The position numbers and the translations under genes were made by a program. DNA of 6,813 nucleotides from Bacteroidales bacterium. Its GTDB lineage: Bacteria; Bacteroidota; Bacteroidia; Bacteroidales; VadinHA17. A model generated the notes under the pieces. That model did not search any database. It was not told where the DNA came from and was given only the letters and a program-made list of their open reading frames with translations. Shown piece by piece: positions 1-5,162 of this stretch (positions are counted from its first letter, which is position 1; every line of letters begins with the position of its first letter). The stretch spans positions 1-6,813 of the forward strand of contig JAFGXK010000269.1 of assembly GCA_016936695.1 (NCBI GenBank). The letters are read 5' to 3'.

Positions 1-2
1 AC

Positions 3-914
3 TATTTCAATATTCTGGATAATGCACGGAAGACAGCCACCGACCAGGGGTACATGGGTGTAAGATGGCCCAAGATGATGGGACCCGACGGAAGGGAGAG
101 CCCCAGTACAGTTGGAACGTACCTGATCTGGCAGCAACCTCATTTTATTTTCTTCTCGGAACTTCTGTACCGGAATTCCGAAAACCAGGAAGAGATACTG
201 GAACGATACGGGGATCTCGTTTTTGAAACCGCCGATTTTATGGCAAGCTATGCGTGGTATGACGACTTAGCCGAAAGGTATGTTCTGGGTCCTGTACTGA
301 TTCCTGCCCAGGAGAGCCTGAGGCTCGAGACAACGGTAAATCCGACTTTTGAGCTTGCCTACTGGTACTGGGGTCTGAAAACTGCCCGCGAATGGAAAAT
401 ACGTTCGGGACTCAAGCCTGATCCTCACTGGGACGAAGTAATTGAGAAGCTATCAGAATTGCCGGTTAGTGACGGGTTGTATCTTTGTTCGGAAGACACG
501 CATGACTCTTATGAGAATCCAAGGTATTTAAGTGATCATCCGATAGTATCAGGGATTTCGGGGATGCTTCCTGTTACGAAAATGGTTGACGATAAAATTC
601 TCTCCGCAACCCTTGATACGATCATGGCAAAATGGAACTGGCAAACAACATGGGGCTGGGATTTTCCAATGCTTGCGATGTCAGCTGCTTCAGTCGGCAG
701 GTCCTCACGGGCAATTGACTTCCTGATGATGGATGCCCCTAAGAACAGGTACCTGCCAAATGGCCATAATTACCAGGACCCCAGGCTTGCGCTGTATCTT
801 CCTGGCAACGGAGGACTTCTTACGGCGGTGGCTCTTATGTGTGTTGAAAAGCAATTTCCGGCAGACGGAACATGGAATGTCAGGTTTGAGAACCTGAATA
901 AATATCCTGAGTGA
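3..914 (+). CDS. Six-hairpin (alpha/alpha barrel) glycoside hydrolase, C-terminal part
   Basis: The frame is open from the first complete codon at position 3 to TGA at 912-914, giving about 303 residues, so the gene begins to the left of the window and the ATG at 54 is internal. The sequence looks like the catalytic barrel of inverting six-hairpin glycosidases related to GH65/GH95. It has aromatic-rich helices, the segment GYMGVRWPKMMGPDG just after the edge, YLIWQQPHFIFFSELLYR, LGPVLIPAQES, TVNPTFELAYWYWGL, and near the end YLPGNGGLLTAVALM. By analogy with the GPDE acid of GH65, the Glu of AQES (codon 312-314) is a candidate catalytic acid; that is inference. The role is probably cleavage of a plant or algal oligosaccharide in the periplasm, but the signal peptide and any N-terminal domain lie outside the window. 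I recognise the superfamily with fair confidence; family number and substrate I cannot give. No clear terminator follows the stop. Confidence 0.7.
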   Translation, partial: YFNILDNARKTATDQGYMGVRWPKMMGPDGRESPSTVGTYLIWQQPHFIFFSELLYRNSENQEEILERYGDLVFETADFMASYAWYDDLAERYVLGPVLIPAQESLRLETTVNPTFELAYWYWGLKTAREWKIRSGLKPDPHWDEVIEKLSELPVSDGLYLCSEDTHDSYENPRYLSDHPIVSGISGMLPVTKMVDDKILSATLDTIMAKWNWQTTWGWDFPMLAMSAASVGRSSRAIDFLMMDAPKNRYLPNGHNYQDPRLALYLPGNGGLLTAVALMCVEKQFPADGTWNVRFENLNKYPE

Positions 915-938
915 AAAATTTTACGCTAAAATCAATAC

Positions 939-1055
939 ATGATGAAGAAACTGCTTTTATTAATGCGGATGCTTGCCCCATGCGGTCGCACCTCTGAAAC
1001 CGGCTGCAAACTTGACTGGTCTGATAAATTAGTTGATCCCGGATACCGTTCCTGA
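939..1055 (+). CDS. Possible 38-codon leader peptide or gene-start remnant
   Basis: A short frame starts with a double ATG at 939-944 and stops with TGA at 1053-1055. It begins MMKKLLLLMRMLAPC, which resembles the start of a secretory or lipoprotein signal (two Lys, then a Leu-rich stretch). The Pro before Cys does not fit a working lipobox, and the hydrophobic run is short. After the Cys come 23 hydrophilic residues and the stop. It could be chance, the decayed start of a former gene between the hydrolase and the kinase, or a small peptide. Nothing else supports translation, so I list it only as a candidate. Confidence 0.15.
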   Translation: MMKKLLLLMRMLAPCGRTSETGCKLDWSDKLVDPGYRS

Positions 1056-1111
1056 TTATGTAAGGGTCTGGCAGAAATAAGCCCGTTCAGAATGTATGAT
1101 AGAATATCACA

Positions 1112-1141
1112 TCCGTTAACCCGGAACTGCCATTCGTTAAC
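1112..1141 (+). promoter_or_regulatory. Candidate LytTR-type paired box upstream of the kinase operon
   Basis: Two near-identical segments, TCCGTTAAC (1112-1120) and TTCGTTAAC (1133-1141), are followed by CCGGA and CGGA and are separated by exactly 12 bases, a 21-bp period. LytTR regulators of the AlgR/LytR family bind two imperfect 9-bp direct repeats with a 12-bp spacer, consensus [TA][AC][CA]GTTN[AG][TG]. The copies match at 8 of 9 and 7 of 9 positions. Because GTTAAC is itself palindromic, the orientation is uncertain. The pair ends 117 bases before the kinase start, which would suit autoregulation by the operon's own regulator. That role is inference. Confidence 0.35.
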
Positions 1142-1258
1142 CGGACCATCATTGTGTCGGAATAAAATCTTAACTTGATGTTCAGTTTGAATACCTAGCC
1201 TGACAGACCTCGCTAAAGTTGTTATGTAGATATTGAAGTTGAATTTATTAACGGCGTT

Positions 1259-3226
1259 ATGAAAGCTTTCATCCAGATATTGATTCTTCTGTTTCTCTAT
1301 CATGTACCTTTGTATTCATCAGAAATCATTATTCCTGCAGCAATATCAATAAAGCTGAAGGGACCTAAACCCGGAACCCCAAAGGATATTGATGAAGTAA
1401 TGGGATTCATAAGGGAGGGCAATAAACGGCTGATGTCAAATGAAGCCGGGATTGACAGGGTGAAGGAATGCATCGATAGTGCCATTATGATTTGTGAAAG
1501 GAAGAAGCTTGATTTTCCTGCCGGTCTTTATCTTCTGGAAGCAGAATACTTTTATGCTGCCGGCGATCTTCGCTCCGCATCGGAAAAGGCGACACTGGCG
1601 CTGGATGCCGCTGAAGATTCAAAAAACCGGGAAGCTTTGGCTAAAACTTACCTGTTCCTCGGTAAGTATAACCGCAGGACAGGATTCTTCAAGGAAAGCA
1701 TTGAGAACTATGAGAATGCCGTAGCCATAGCTGACAAGGAAAGTCTGCGGGGCATTATACCGTTAGCCTATATGGAACAGGCTGCCCTCTTCAGGTCGGT
1801 TGAGGATCGTAACCGGGAAATTGAATTTTTTGAACGGTTCATTGATGCCAGTAACAGCGAAAATGATACTTCACTTGCCATAAGCGGTTACCTGGAACTT
1901 GGAACAAGGCTGTGCGGCGATTCCTCAACTGTTGCATGGAGGGATTTCAGAAGAGCCGACTCCCTTCTCCGGATCTGTCACAATCTGGCTGCAATTAAAA
2001 AGGACACTCTTCTCTGCTCATGGGCACTGGCAAATCGAGGCTGGAATTTCTACCTGGAAAAGATGTATGATTCTTCTATATATTGTTATGAGAGTTCATT
2101 AAAGCGTTATAGTATTCCCGGAAAAAAATACAGCATGGCTTCAAACGCCCTTGGGAACCTGGGGACTGTGTACCGCGACCTTAATAAACCGGAGGAAGCA
2201 ATAAAATACTACAAGAAGGCGATTGACAATGCGCTCAAGGTAAATTCATTATTTAATTTACAATGGATATATATGGATATGAGCGATATGTATCTTAAGC
2301 TCAGGGATACCACAAATGCCTACCTTAGCCATGTCATGTTCAAAAAGTATTCCGATGCCTACAACGCAGTACAGAGCAGTCAGGGTATGTCGGATGCACG
2401 GATCAGATATGAAGCTGACACCAGGAACAAGGAACTTCAATTGCTTTCTCTGCGGCTCAAGAATAACAGGCTGTTAAATTACGGATTTGCAGGATTTATA
2501 ATACTGACCGCTGTGATTGGATTTCTGCTTTTACGCGGATCAAAACTGAAGAACAAACGCCGTTTGAGCGAAATGAACAGTAAGATAAGCGAGCTCACTC
2601 AGGCAAACCTCCGTCAGCAGATGAATCCGCACTTCATCTTTAATACTCTAAACTCGATTCAATACTATATGTACCAGCACGATAAGCTGGCAACCAATAA
2701 CTATCTTACCAAGTTTTCAAGCCTTATGAGAAAAGTGCTTGACAATTCCCAGCATACCTCGGTTCCCCTGAGCGATGAACTCAGCGCCCTGAACCTGTAT
2801 ATGGAGCTTGAAAGCATAAGGTTCAAGGACAAATTCGATTTCCGGATCACTATTGATGATGAGATAGATCCCATAATGCACAAGGTTCCTACTATGCTGA
2901 TCCAGCCCTATGTCGAGAATTCCATTTCTCACGGACTGATCCCAAAGGAGGGGAAAGGATTTGTCAGCATAGACCTGAAGCTTAACGGCACTTGCATTCT
3001 TTGCACTATTGAAGACAACGGAATAGGACGGGAAGCATCAATGGAGAGGAATCTTAAAAAGGAAGGTAATCACAATTCGCTTGGTACAAGGATCAGCAGA
3101 TCAAGGCTTGATCTGGTTAACGAACTTTACGGCACCAGCCTGCAGACCGTTTATTCGGATCTTAAGGATGAAGAAGGCCTGCCGGCCGGGACAAGGGTAG
3201 AAATTCATATACCTATATTATCATGA
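1259..3226 (+). CDS. TPR-containing LytS-type sensor histidine kinase
   Basis: A 655-residue membrane sensor kinase that should phosphorylate the response regulator encoded next to it. In order: an N-terminal signal peptide (about 1-21, hydrophobic MKAFIQILILLFLYHVPLYSS), which supports the ATG at 1259 although there is no Shine-Dalgarno; TPR-like helical repeats over about 65-345, clearest at 126-159 and 297-326; a charged coiled-coil linker (about 380-406); a single transmembrane helix (about 408-426); and a cytoplasmic His_kinase/HATPase core. The His_kinase motif QQMNPHFIFNTLNS carries the likely phosphoacceptor His458. The ATPase has the N-box PYVENSISHG (Asn554), the G1 box EDNGIGR (Asp586, Gly588, Gly590) and a later glycine (Gly609). 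The TPR part should therefore lie in the periplasm and be the input domain; the ligand is unknown. Its stop overlaps the regulator start as ATGA, so the two are translationally coupled. All catalytic motifs look intact. Confidence 0.93.
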   Translation: MKAFIQILILLFLYHVPLYSSEIIIPAAISIKLKGPKPGTPKDIDEVMGFIREGNKRLMSNEAGIDRVKECIDSAIMICERKKLDFPAGLYLLEAEYFYAAGDLRSASEKATLALDAAEDSKNREALAKTYLFLGKYNRRTGFFKESIENYENAVAIADKESLRGIIPLAYMEQAALFRSVEDRNREIEFFERFIDASNSENDTSLAISGYLELGTRLCGDSSTVAWRDFRRADSLLRICHNLAAIKKDTLLCSWALANRGWNFYLEKMYDSSIYCYESSLKRYSIPGKKYSMASNALGNLGTVYRDLNKPEEAIKYYKKAIDNALKVNSLFNLQWIYMDMSDMYLKLRDTTNAYLSHVMFKKYSDAYNAVQSSQGMSDARIRYEADTRNKELQLLSLRLKNNRLLNYGFAGFIILTAVIGFLLLRGSKLKNKRRLSEMNSKISELTQANLRQQMNPHFIFNTLNSIQYYMYQHDKLATNNYLTKFSSLMRKVLDNSQHTSVPLSDELSALNLYMELESIRFKDKFDFRITIDDEIDPIMHKVPTMLIQPYVENSISHGLIPKEGKGFVSIDLKLNGTCILCTIEDNGIGREASMERNLKKEGNHNSLGTRISRSRLDLVNELYGTSLQTVYSDLKDEEGLPAGTRVEIHIPILS

Positions 3227-3987
3227 GCAGGAAGCTAAAGACACTGATAGTGGATGATGAACTTGATGCCGTTGATTTCATCAGTTCAATCATCTCGGAG
3301 TATTGTCCGACGCTTGAAGTGGTAGACAGGGCATACAATGTAGATCAGGCAGTTGATGCAATCAGGCGCACAAAGCCTGACCTTCTTTTTCTGGATGTTG
3401 AGATGCCTAACGGAACCGGATTTGATCTGCTGGCACAATTCCCGGATAAGGATTTCGATGTGATATTCATAACTGCATTCAATCATTATGCAATAAAGGC
3501 TATAAGGTTCAGTGCCATCGACTATATTCTTAAGCCCATAAACATCAATGAATTCATTGAAGCGGTGGGGAAAGTTACCGTAAAAAGGCTGGAACGAAGC
3601 TCAAAAGGCAACGAAGGCCTTCAGGTCCTGATGGAAAACCTAAGAACAGCACTTCCGTCAAGGCTGGCCATCCCAACCGCCGACGGTATGGAATATCTTA
3701 ATCCAAAGGATGTTGTCCGTATTGAAGCAGACAGAAGCTACACATGGTTTTATTTGAACGGAGGACGAAAAATACTGGTGTCAAAGCATCTGAAGGAATT
3801 TCAGGAGCTTCTGGGGGACCGGTATTTCTTCCGTTCACACAATTCATACCTCGTCAACCTCAAGTTTGTAAAGAAGTATATCCGCAGAGATGGTGGTTGT
3901 ATAGAGATGAACGACGGTGCAATAATTCCTTTATCACGGACCAGGAAGGATATCTTTCTCGCACAGATGGCAAAATTTCACGGGTAG
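3223..3987 (+). CDS. LytTR-family DNA-binding response regulator
   Basis: A 254-residue cytoplasmic transcription regulator, partner of the upstream kinase. The receiver domain (about 5-122) has the acidic pocket VDDE (Asp11, Asp12), the phosphoacceptor Asp58 in FLDVEMPNGTGFDLL, the conserved Thr84 in FITAF and Lys104 in ILKPI. After a short linker, the LytTR DNA-binding domain spans about 147-251 and shows the typical segments VVRIEADRSYTWFYL, RYFFRSHNSYLVNLKFV and IIPLSRTRKD. Length and order are normal for the family. The start ATG overlaps the kinase stop by four bases, so they form one operon, which ends in the hairpin at 4016-4041. LytTR proteins bind paired direct repeats 21 bp apart; such pairs occur at 1112-1141 and 4720-4749, making autoregulation and control of the convergent secreted-protein gene reasonable guesses. 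I do not assign a named ortholog. Confidence 0.95.
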   Translation: MSRKLKTLIVDDELDAVDFISSIISEYCPTLEVVDRAYNVDQAVDAIRRTKPDLLFLDVEMPNGTGFDLLAQFPDKDFDVIFITAFNHYAIKAIRFSAIDYILKPININEFIEAVGKVTVKRLERSSKGNEGLQVLMENLRTALPSRLAIPTADGMEYLNPKDVVRIEADRSYTWFYLNGGRKILVSKHLKEFQELLGDRYFFRSHNSYLVNLKFVKKYIRRDGGCIEMNDGAIIPLSRTRKDIFLAQMAKFHG

Positions 3988-4015
3988 GAGCAGAGGGGAA
4001 ATCAAGGGGGAAATT

Positions 4016-4041
4016 AAAAGGGGCTTTTTACAGCCCCTTTT
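4016..4041. terminator. Strong intrinsic terminator, probably bidirectional
   Basis: A perfect 10-bp stem AAAAGGGGCT / AGCCCCTTTT encloses a 6-base loop (4026-4031). The A-tract on one side and T-tract on the other give a U-tract on either strand. It lies 28 bases after the regulator stop on the plus strand and 52 bases after the secreted-protein stop on the minus strand, so it can end both convergent transcripts. Confidence 0.85.
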
Positions 4042-4093
4042 CGTTAAACTCAAACCTAAAACCAACAATAAGTTGGATAAGAAGAAGAAAAGA

Positions 4094-4579
4094 TCATTTT
4101 GCAGCAACTACCTCTGTCTGATTGTTAAGGAGAAGTGGGAAATAGGCTGCAATCATTTGGGTGGATTCGATTTCACTCAACCTGGTCTGGGAAATAAGTT
4201 TCTGATGGTAATACTCATTCAGGTTAAGCTCGGAATCGGAGGTGCTAATTCCATCCTTTTGAAGAGCTTTGTCAAGCTTTTCAACACCGAACCAGGCGCC
4301 GTTGCAAACATACTGGACAGAAAGTTTGTCCGACATCACAACGTATTTTGTGCACTTACCGGCTTTCCATACTGCAACCTTAACACTCATCGGAGAGTAA
4401 GCGTAGCTGATGGTGAATGTCTTGCATTCCTCACCATTAATCATGGCGGGATTGGTGGCTGTTTCAATTTTGTAGTCACCCAGTGCGGTGAAAGTCGGGC
4501 CTTTGGCGACTACTTTTGAGGCAAACGATGCAGTACAGAATGCGATTGCAAGTACTGCTGATAAAATTACTCTTTTCAT
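4094..4579 (-). CDS. Small secreted protein of unknown family
   Basis: A 161-residue protein starting at 4579 with a clear signal peptide: MKR, a hydrophobic core, then a likely cleavage after TASFA (residue 20). The mature part, about 140 residues, is probably periplasmic or exported. It has three cysteines after the signal (52 in EECK, 76 in GKCTK, 92 in YVCNG), so at most one disulfide plus a free thiol. The middle, rich in V, T, Y and K (about 30-95), suggests beta strands; the C-terminal third is more helical. There is no second hydrophobic segment, lipobox or C-terminal sorting domain. I recognise no family or catalytic motif. The gene is convergent with the two-component operon, shares its terminator, and carries two LytTR-like boxes upstream (4720-4749), so it may be a target of that system. 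No Shine-Dalgarno precedes the ATG, as is usual in Bacteroidota. Confidence 0.8.
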   Translation of the reverse strand: MKRVILSAVLAIAFCTASFASKVVAKGPTFTALGDYKIETATNPAMINGEECKTFTISYAYSPMSVKVAVWKAGKCTKYVVMSDKLSVQYVCNGAWFGVEKLDKALQKDGISTSDSELNLNEYYHQKLISQTRLSEIESTQMIAAYFPLLLNNQTEVVAAK

Positions 4580-4620
4580 GGCTTAAAAGAATTAATGGTT
4601 AATTGAAAAAGTTGCTTTTA

Positions 4621-4669
4621 CTGTCCTGTGTTCCATAATCTTTTTTCGGCGAGCAAAGACCTGTCCTGT
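4621..4669. repeat. Short direct repeat CTGTCCTGT, 40 bp apart
   Basis: The nine bases CTGTCCTGT occur at 4621-4629 and again at 4661-4669, between the secreted-protein start and the paired LytTR-like boxes. If transcription begins near 4677 they would lie in the 5' leader. Their role is unknown and chance is possible. Confidence 0.4.
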
Positions 4670-4682
4670 CATTTACTCATAA

Positions 4683-4690
4683 CGAATTTA
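4683..4690 (-). promoter_or_regulatory. Weak -7 box candidate for the secreted-protein gene
   Basis: On the minus strand the bases read TAAATTCG, one mismatch from the Bacteroidota -7 consensus TAnnTTTG. No TTG lies at the -33 distance, but the proximal LytTR-like box starts about 30 bases further upstream, the layout expected of an activator-dependent promoter. It implies a 5' leader of roughly 100 nt. Tentative. Confidence 0.3.
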
Positions 4691-4719
4691 TAACTTAAAG
4701 AAAGGCGGGAAAAGGGCCA

Positions 4720-4749
4720 CTTAACGGTTGGCCGTTTTGAATCAACGGT
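4720..4749 (-). promoter_or_regulatory. Candidate LytTR-type paired box upstream of the secreted-protein gene
   Basis: Read on the minus strand, the distal box is ACCGTTGAT (4749-4741) and the proximal box ACCGTTAAG (4728-4720). Both match all nine positions of the LytTR consensus [TA][AC][CA]GTTN[AG][TG], and they are separated by exactly 12 bases (21-bp period), the published geometry for AlgR/LytR-type sites. The repeat extends to CAACCGTT in both copies. It lies about 140-170 bases before the 4579 start, and a LytTR regulator is encoded at 3223-3987. Binding by that regulator is inference. Confidence 0.5.
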
Positions 4750-4811
4750 TGACCGGAAAAGAGTTCAATCCTTAAGAATTATATTGAATATCGGCATCTT
4801 ATTAAAACAAT

Positions 4812-4853
4812 AAGCCCTCCTTCGTACCTCGGAACCTGTACTCAGGAGGGCTT
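4812..4853 (-). terminator. Hairpin downstream of the degenerate tRNA copy
   Basis: A perfect 10-bp inverted repeat AAGCCCTCCT / AGGAGGGCTT (4812-4821 and 4844-4853) encloses a 22-base loop, which can pair further through its two GTAC tetramers. On the minus strand it is followed by ATTGTTTTAAT, a modest T-rich tail, so it may be an old or weak terminator for the tRNA-like sequence ending at 4856. The plus-strand side has only CTTTG. Confidence 0.5.
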
Positions 4854-4855
4854 TG

Positions 4856-4929
4856 TCGGGGTGATCCGACTTGAACGGACGACCCTCCCGCCTCAGGCGG
4901 GATGCGCTGGCCAACTGCGATAGTATAGT
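4856..4929 (-). pseudogene. Degenerate tRNA-Pro copy with a palindromic anticodon arm
   Basis: By geometry this is a 74-base tRNA-like sequence, 122 bp from the intact tRNA-Pro and clearly related to it. The 3' acceptor strand, T arm and variable loop (4855-4885) are identical to 4977-5007. The D-arm segment 4903-4919 differs at one base from 5025-5041. Between them, the 17-base anticodon arm is replaced by TCCCGCCTCAGGCGGGA (plus strand), a perfect 8-bp palindrome around one base; read as a normal arm it gives anticodon UGA with an abnormal C33. The 5' acceptor strand is AT-rich (ACTATAC on the minus strand) and cannot pair with CACCCCG, and the first D-stem pair is lost. It should not fold into or be processed as a working tRNA. 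No TAnnTTTG box lies directly upstream; the neighbour's terminator does. Confidence 0.75.
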
Positions 4930-4942
4930 CACTATTAAAGTT

Positions 4943-4976
4943 ATAAAAAAAGGAGCAGTATAAATTGCCCCTTTTC
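4943..4976 (-). terminator. Intrinsic terminator of tRNA-Pro
   Basis: On the minus strand, directly after the tRNA, AAAAGGGGCA pairs with TGCTCCTTTT (one G-U pair) around the 8-base loop ATTTATAC, ending in a T-run. It separates the intact tRNA from the degenerate copy. Confidence 0.75.
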
Positions 4977-4977
4977 G

Positions 4978-5051
4978 TCGGGGTGATCCGACTTGAACGG
5001 ACGACCCCTTGCACCCCATGCAAGTGCGCTAGCCAACTGCGCCACACCCCG
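4978..5051 (-). tRNA. tRNA-Pro (anticodon GGG)
   Basis: A complete 74-base cloverleaf on the minus strand, 5' end at 5051. The acceptor CGGGGTG pairs fully with CACCCCG and is followed by discriminator A. The D arm GCGC-AGTTGGCTA-GCGC has the GG pair. The anticodon arm CTTGC-ATGGGGT-GCAAG has U33, anticodon GGG (34-36) and G37. The T arm is GTCCG-TTCAAGT-CGGAT, with the conserved TTCRANY loop. C1-G72 with A73 and G37 are typical of bacterial tRNA-Pro. It reads the codon CCC, and CCU by wobble. CCA is not encoded, since CGA follows A73. It has its own promoter (5062-5069) and terminator (4943-4976). Confidence 0.95.
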
Positions 5052-5061
5052 AATAATTGTG

Positions 5062-5069
5062 CAAATTTA
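5062..5069 (-). promoter_or_regulatory. -7 box of the tRNA-Pro promoter
   Basis: On the minus strand the bases read TAAATTTG, a full match to the Bacteroidota -7 consensus TAnnTTTG, placed 11 bases before the tRNA 5' end. The -33 region is T-rich but has no clear TTG. Confidence 0.6.
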
Positions 5070-5125
5070 ATCAAGAATTCCTAACAGAAAAATTTTACTT
5101 CAATTACCTTAACCGAAAAACTGCA

Positions 5126-5133
5126 TAACTTTG
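5126..5133 (+). promoter_or_regulatory. -7 box of the lipoprotein gene promoter
   Basis: TAACTTTG is a full match to TAnnTTTG. TTA at 5104-5106, 19 bases upstream, stands where the -33 TTG would be. It predicts a leader of about 23-25 nt before the ATG at 5163. Together with the tRNA promoter it makes this a compact divergent promoter region. Confidence 0.6.
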
Positions 5134-5162
5134 AGTGATTGAATCCATAGAACTTTAATCCC

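Larger units (their letters stand above)
915..1258. other. Intergenic gap before the kinase operon
   Basis: This gap of about 340 bases holds no convincing gene. It contains a short leader-like ORF at 939-1055 and a pair of 21-bp-spaced repeats at 1112-1141, both listed separately. I see no good TAnnTTTG -7 box: the closest is TCAGTTTG at 1182-1189, with one mismatch and no TTG at the right distance. No hairpin with a T-run follows the glycoside hydrolase stop. The minus strand is open across most of the gap, but that reading frame runs into the kinase start and resembles no family I know. Confidence 0.6.

Noticed and set aside
932..1303. 123-codon open frame on the minus strand across the gap before the kinase
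   Set aside because: It overlaps the kinase signal-peptide region by 45 bases, resembles no family I know, has no promoter or ribosome site, and would contain the paired repeat. It is most likely an accidental open frame.
1305..1312. TACCTTTG, a match to the -7 box, just inside the kinase gene
   Set aside because: It is inside the signal-peptide codons. Using it would remove the natural start, and the same 8-mer also occurs inside the propeller gene, so single matches carry little weight.
4051..4058. CAAACCTA, a minus-strand match to the -7 box after the terminator
   Set aside because: It would drive transcription antisense into the regulator gene straight through the strong bidirectional terminator; no -33 element or product supports it.
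3744..4519. Plus-strand open frames of 125 and 148 codons around the operon end and opposite the secreted-protein gene
   Set aside because: They are shadows: one overlaps the well-supported LytTR domain in another frame and crosses the terminator, the other is antisense to the signal-peptide-bearing gene.
4765..5074. Two minus-strand open frames of 84 and 90 codons containing repeated SSVQVGSP-like peptides
   Set aside because: They are translations of the tRNA-Pro gene and its degenerate copy; the repeated peptide simply reflects the tRNA T arm.
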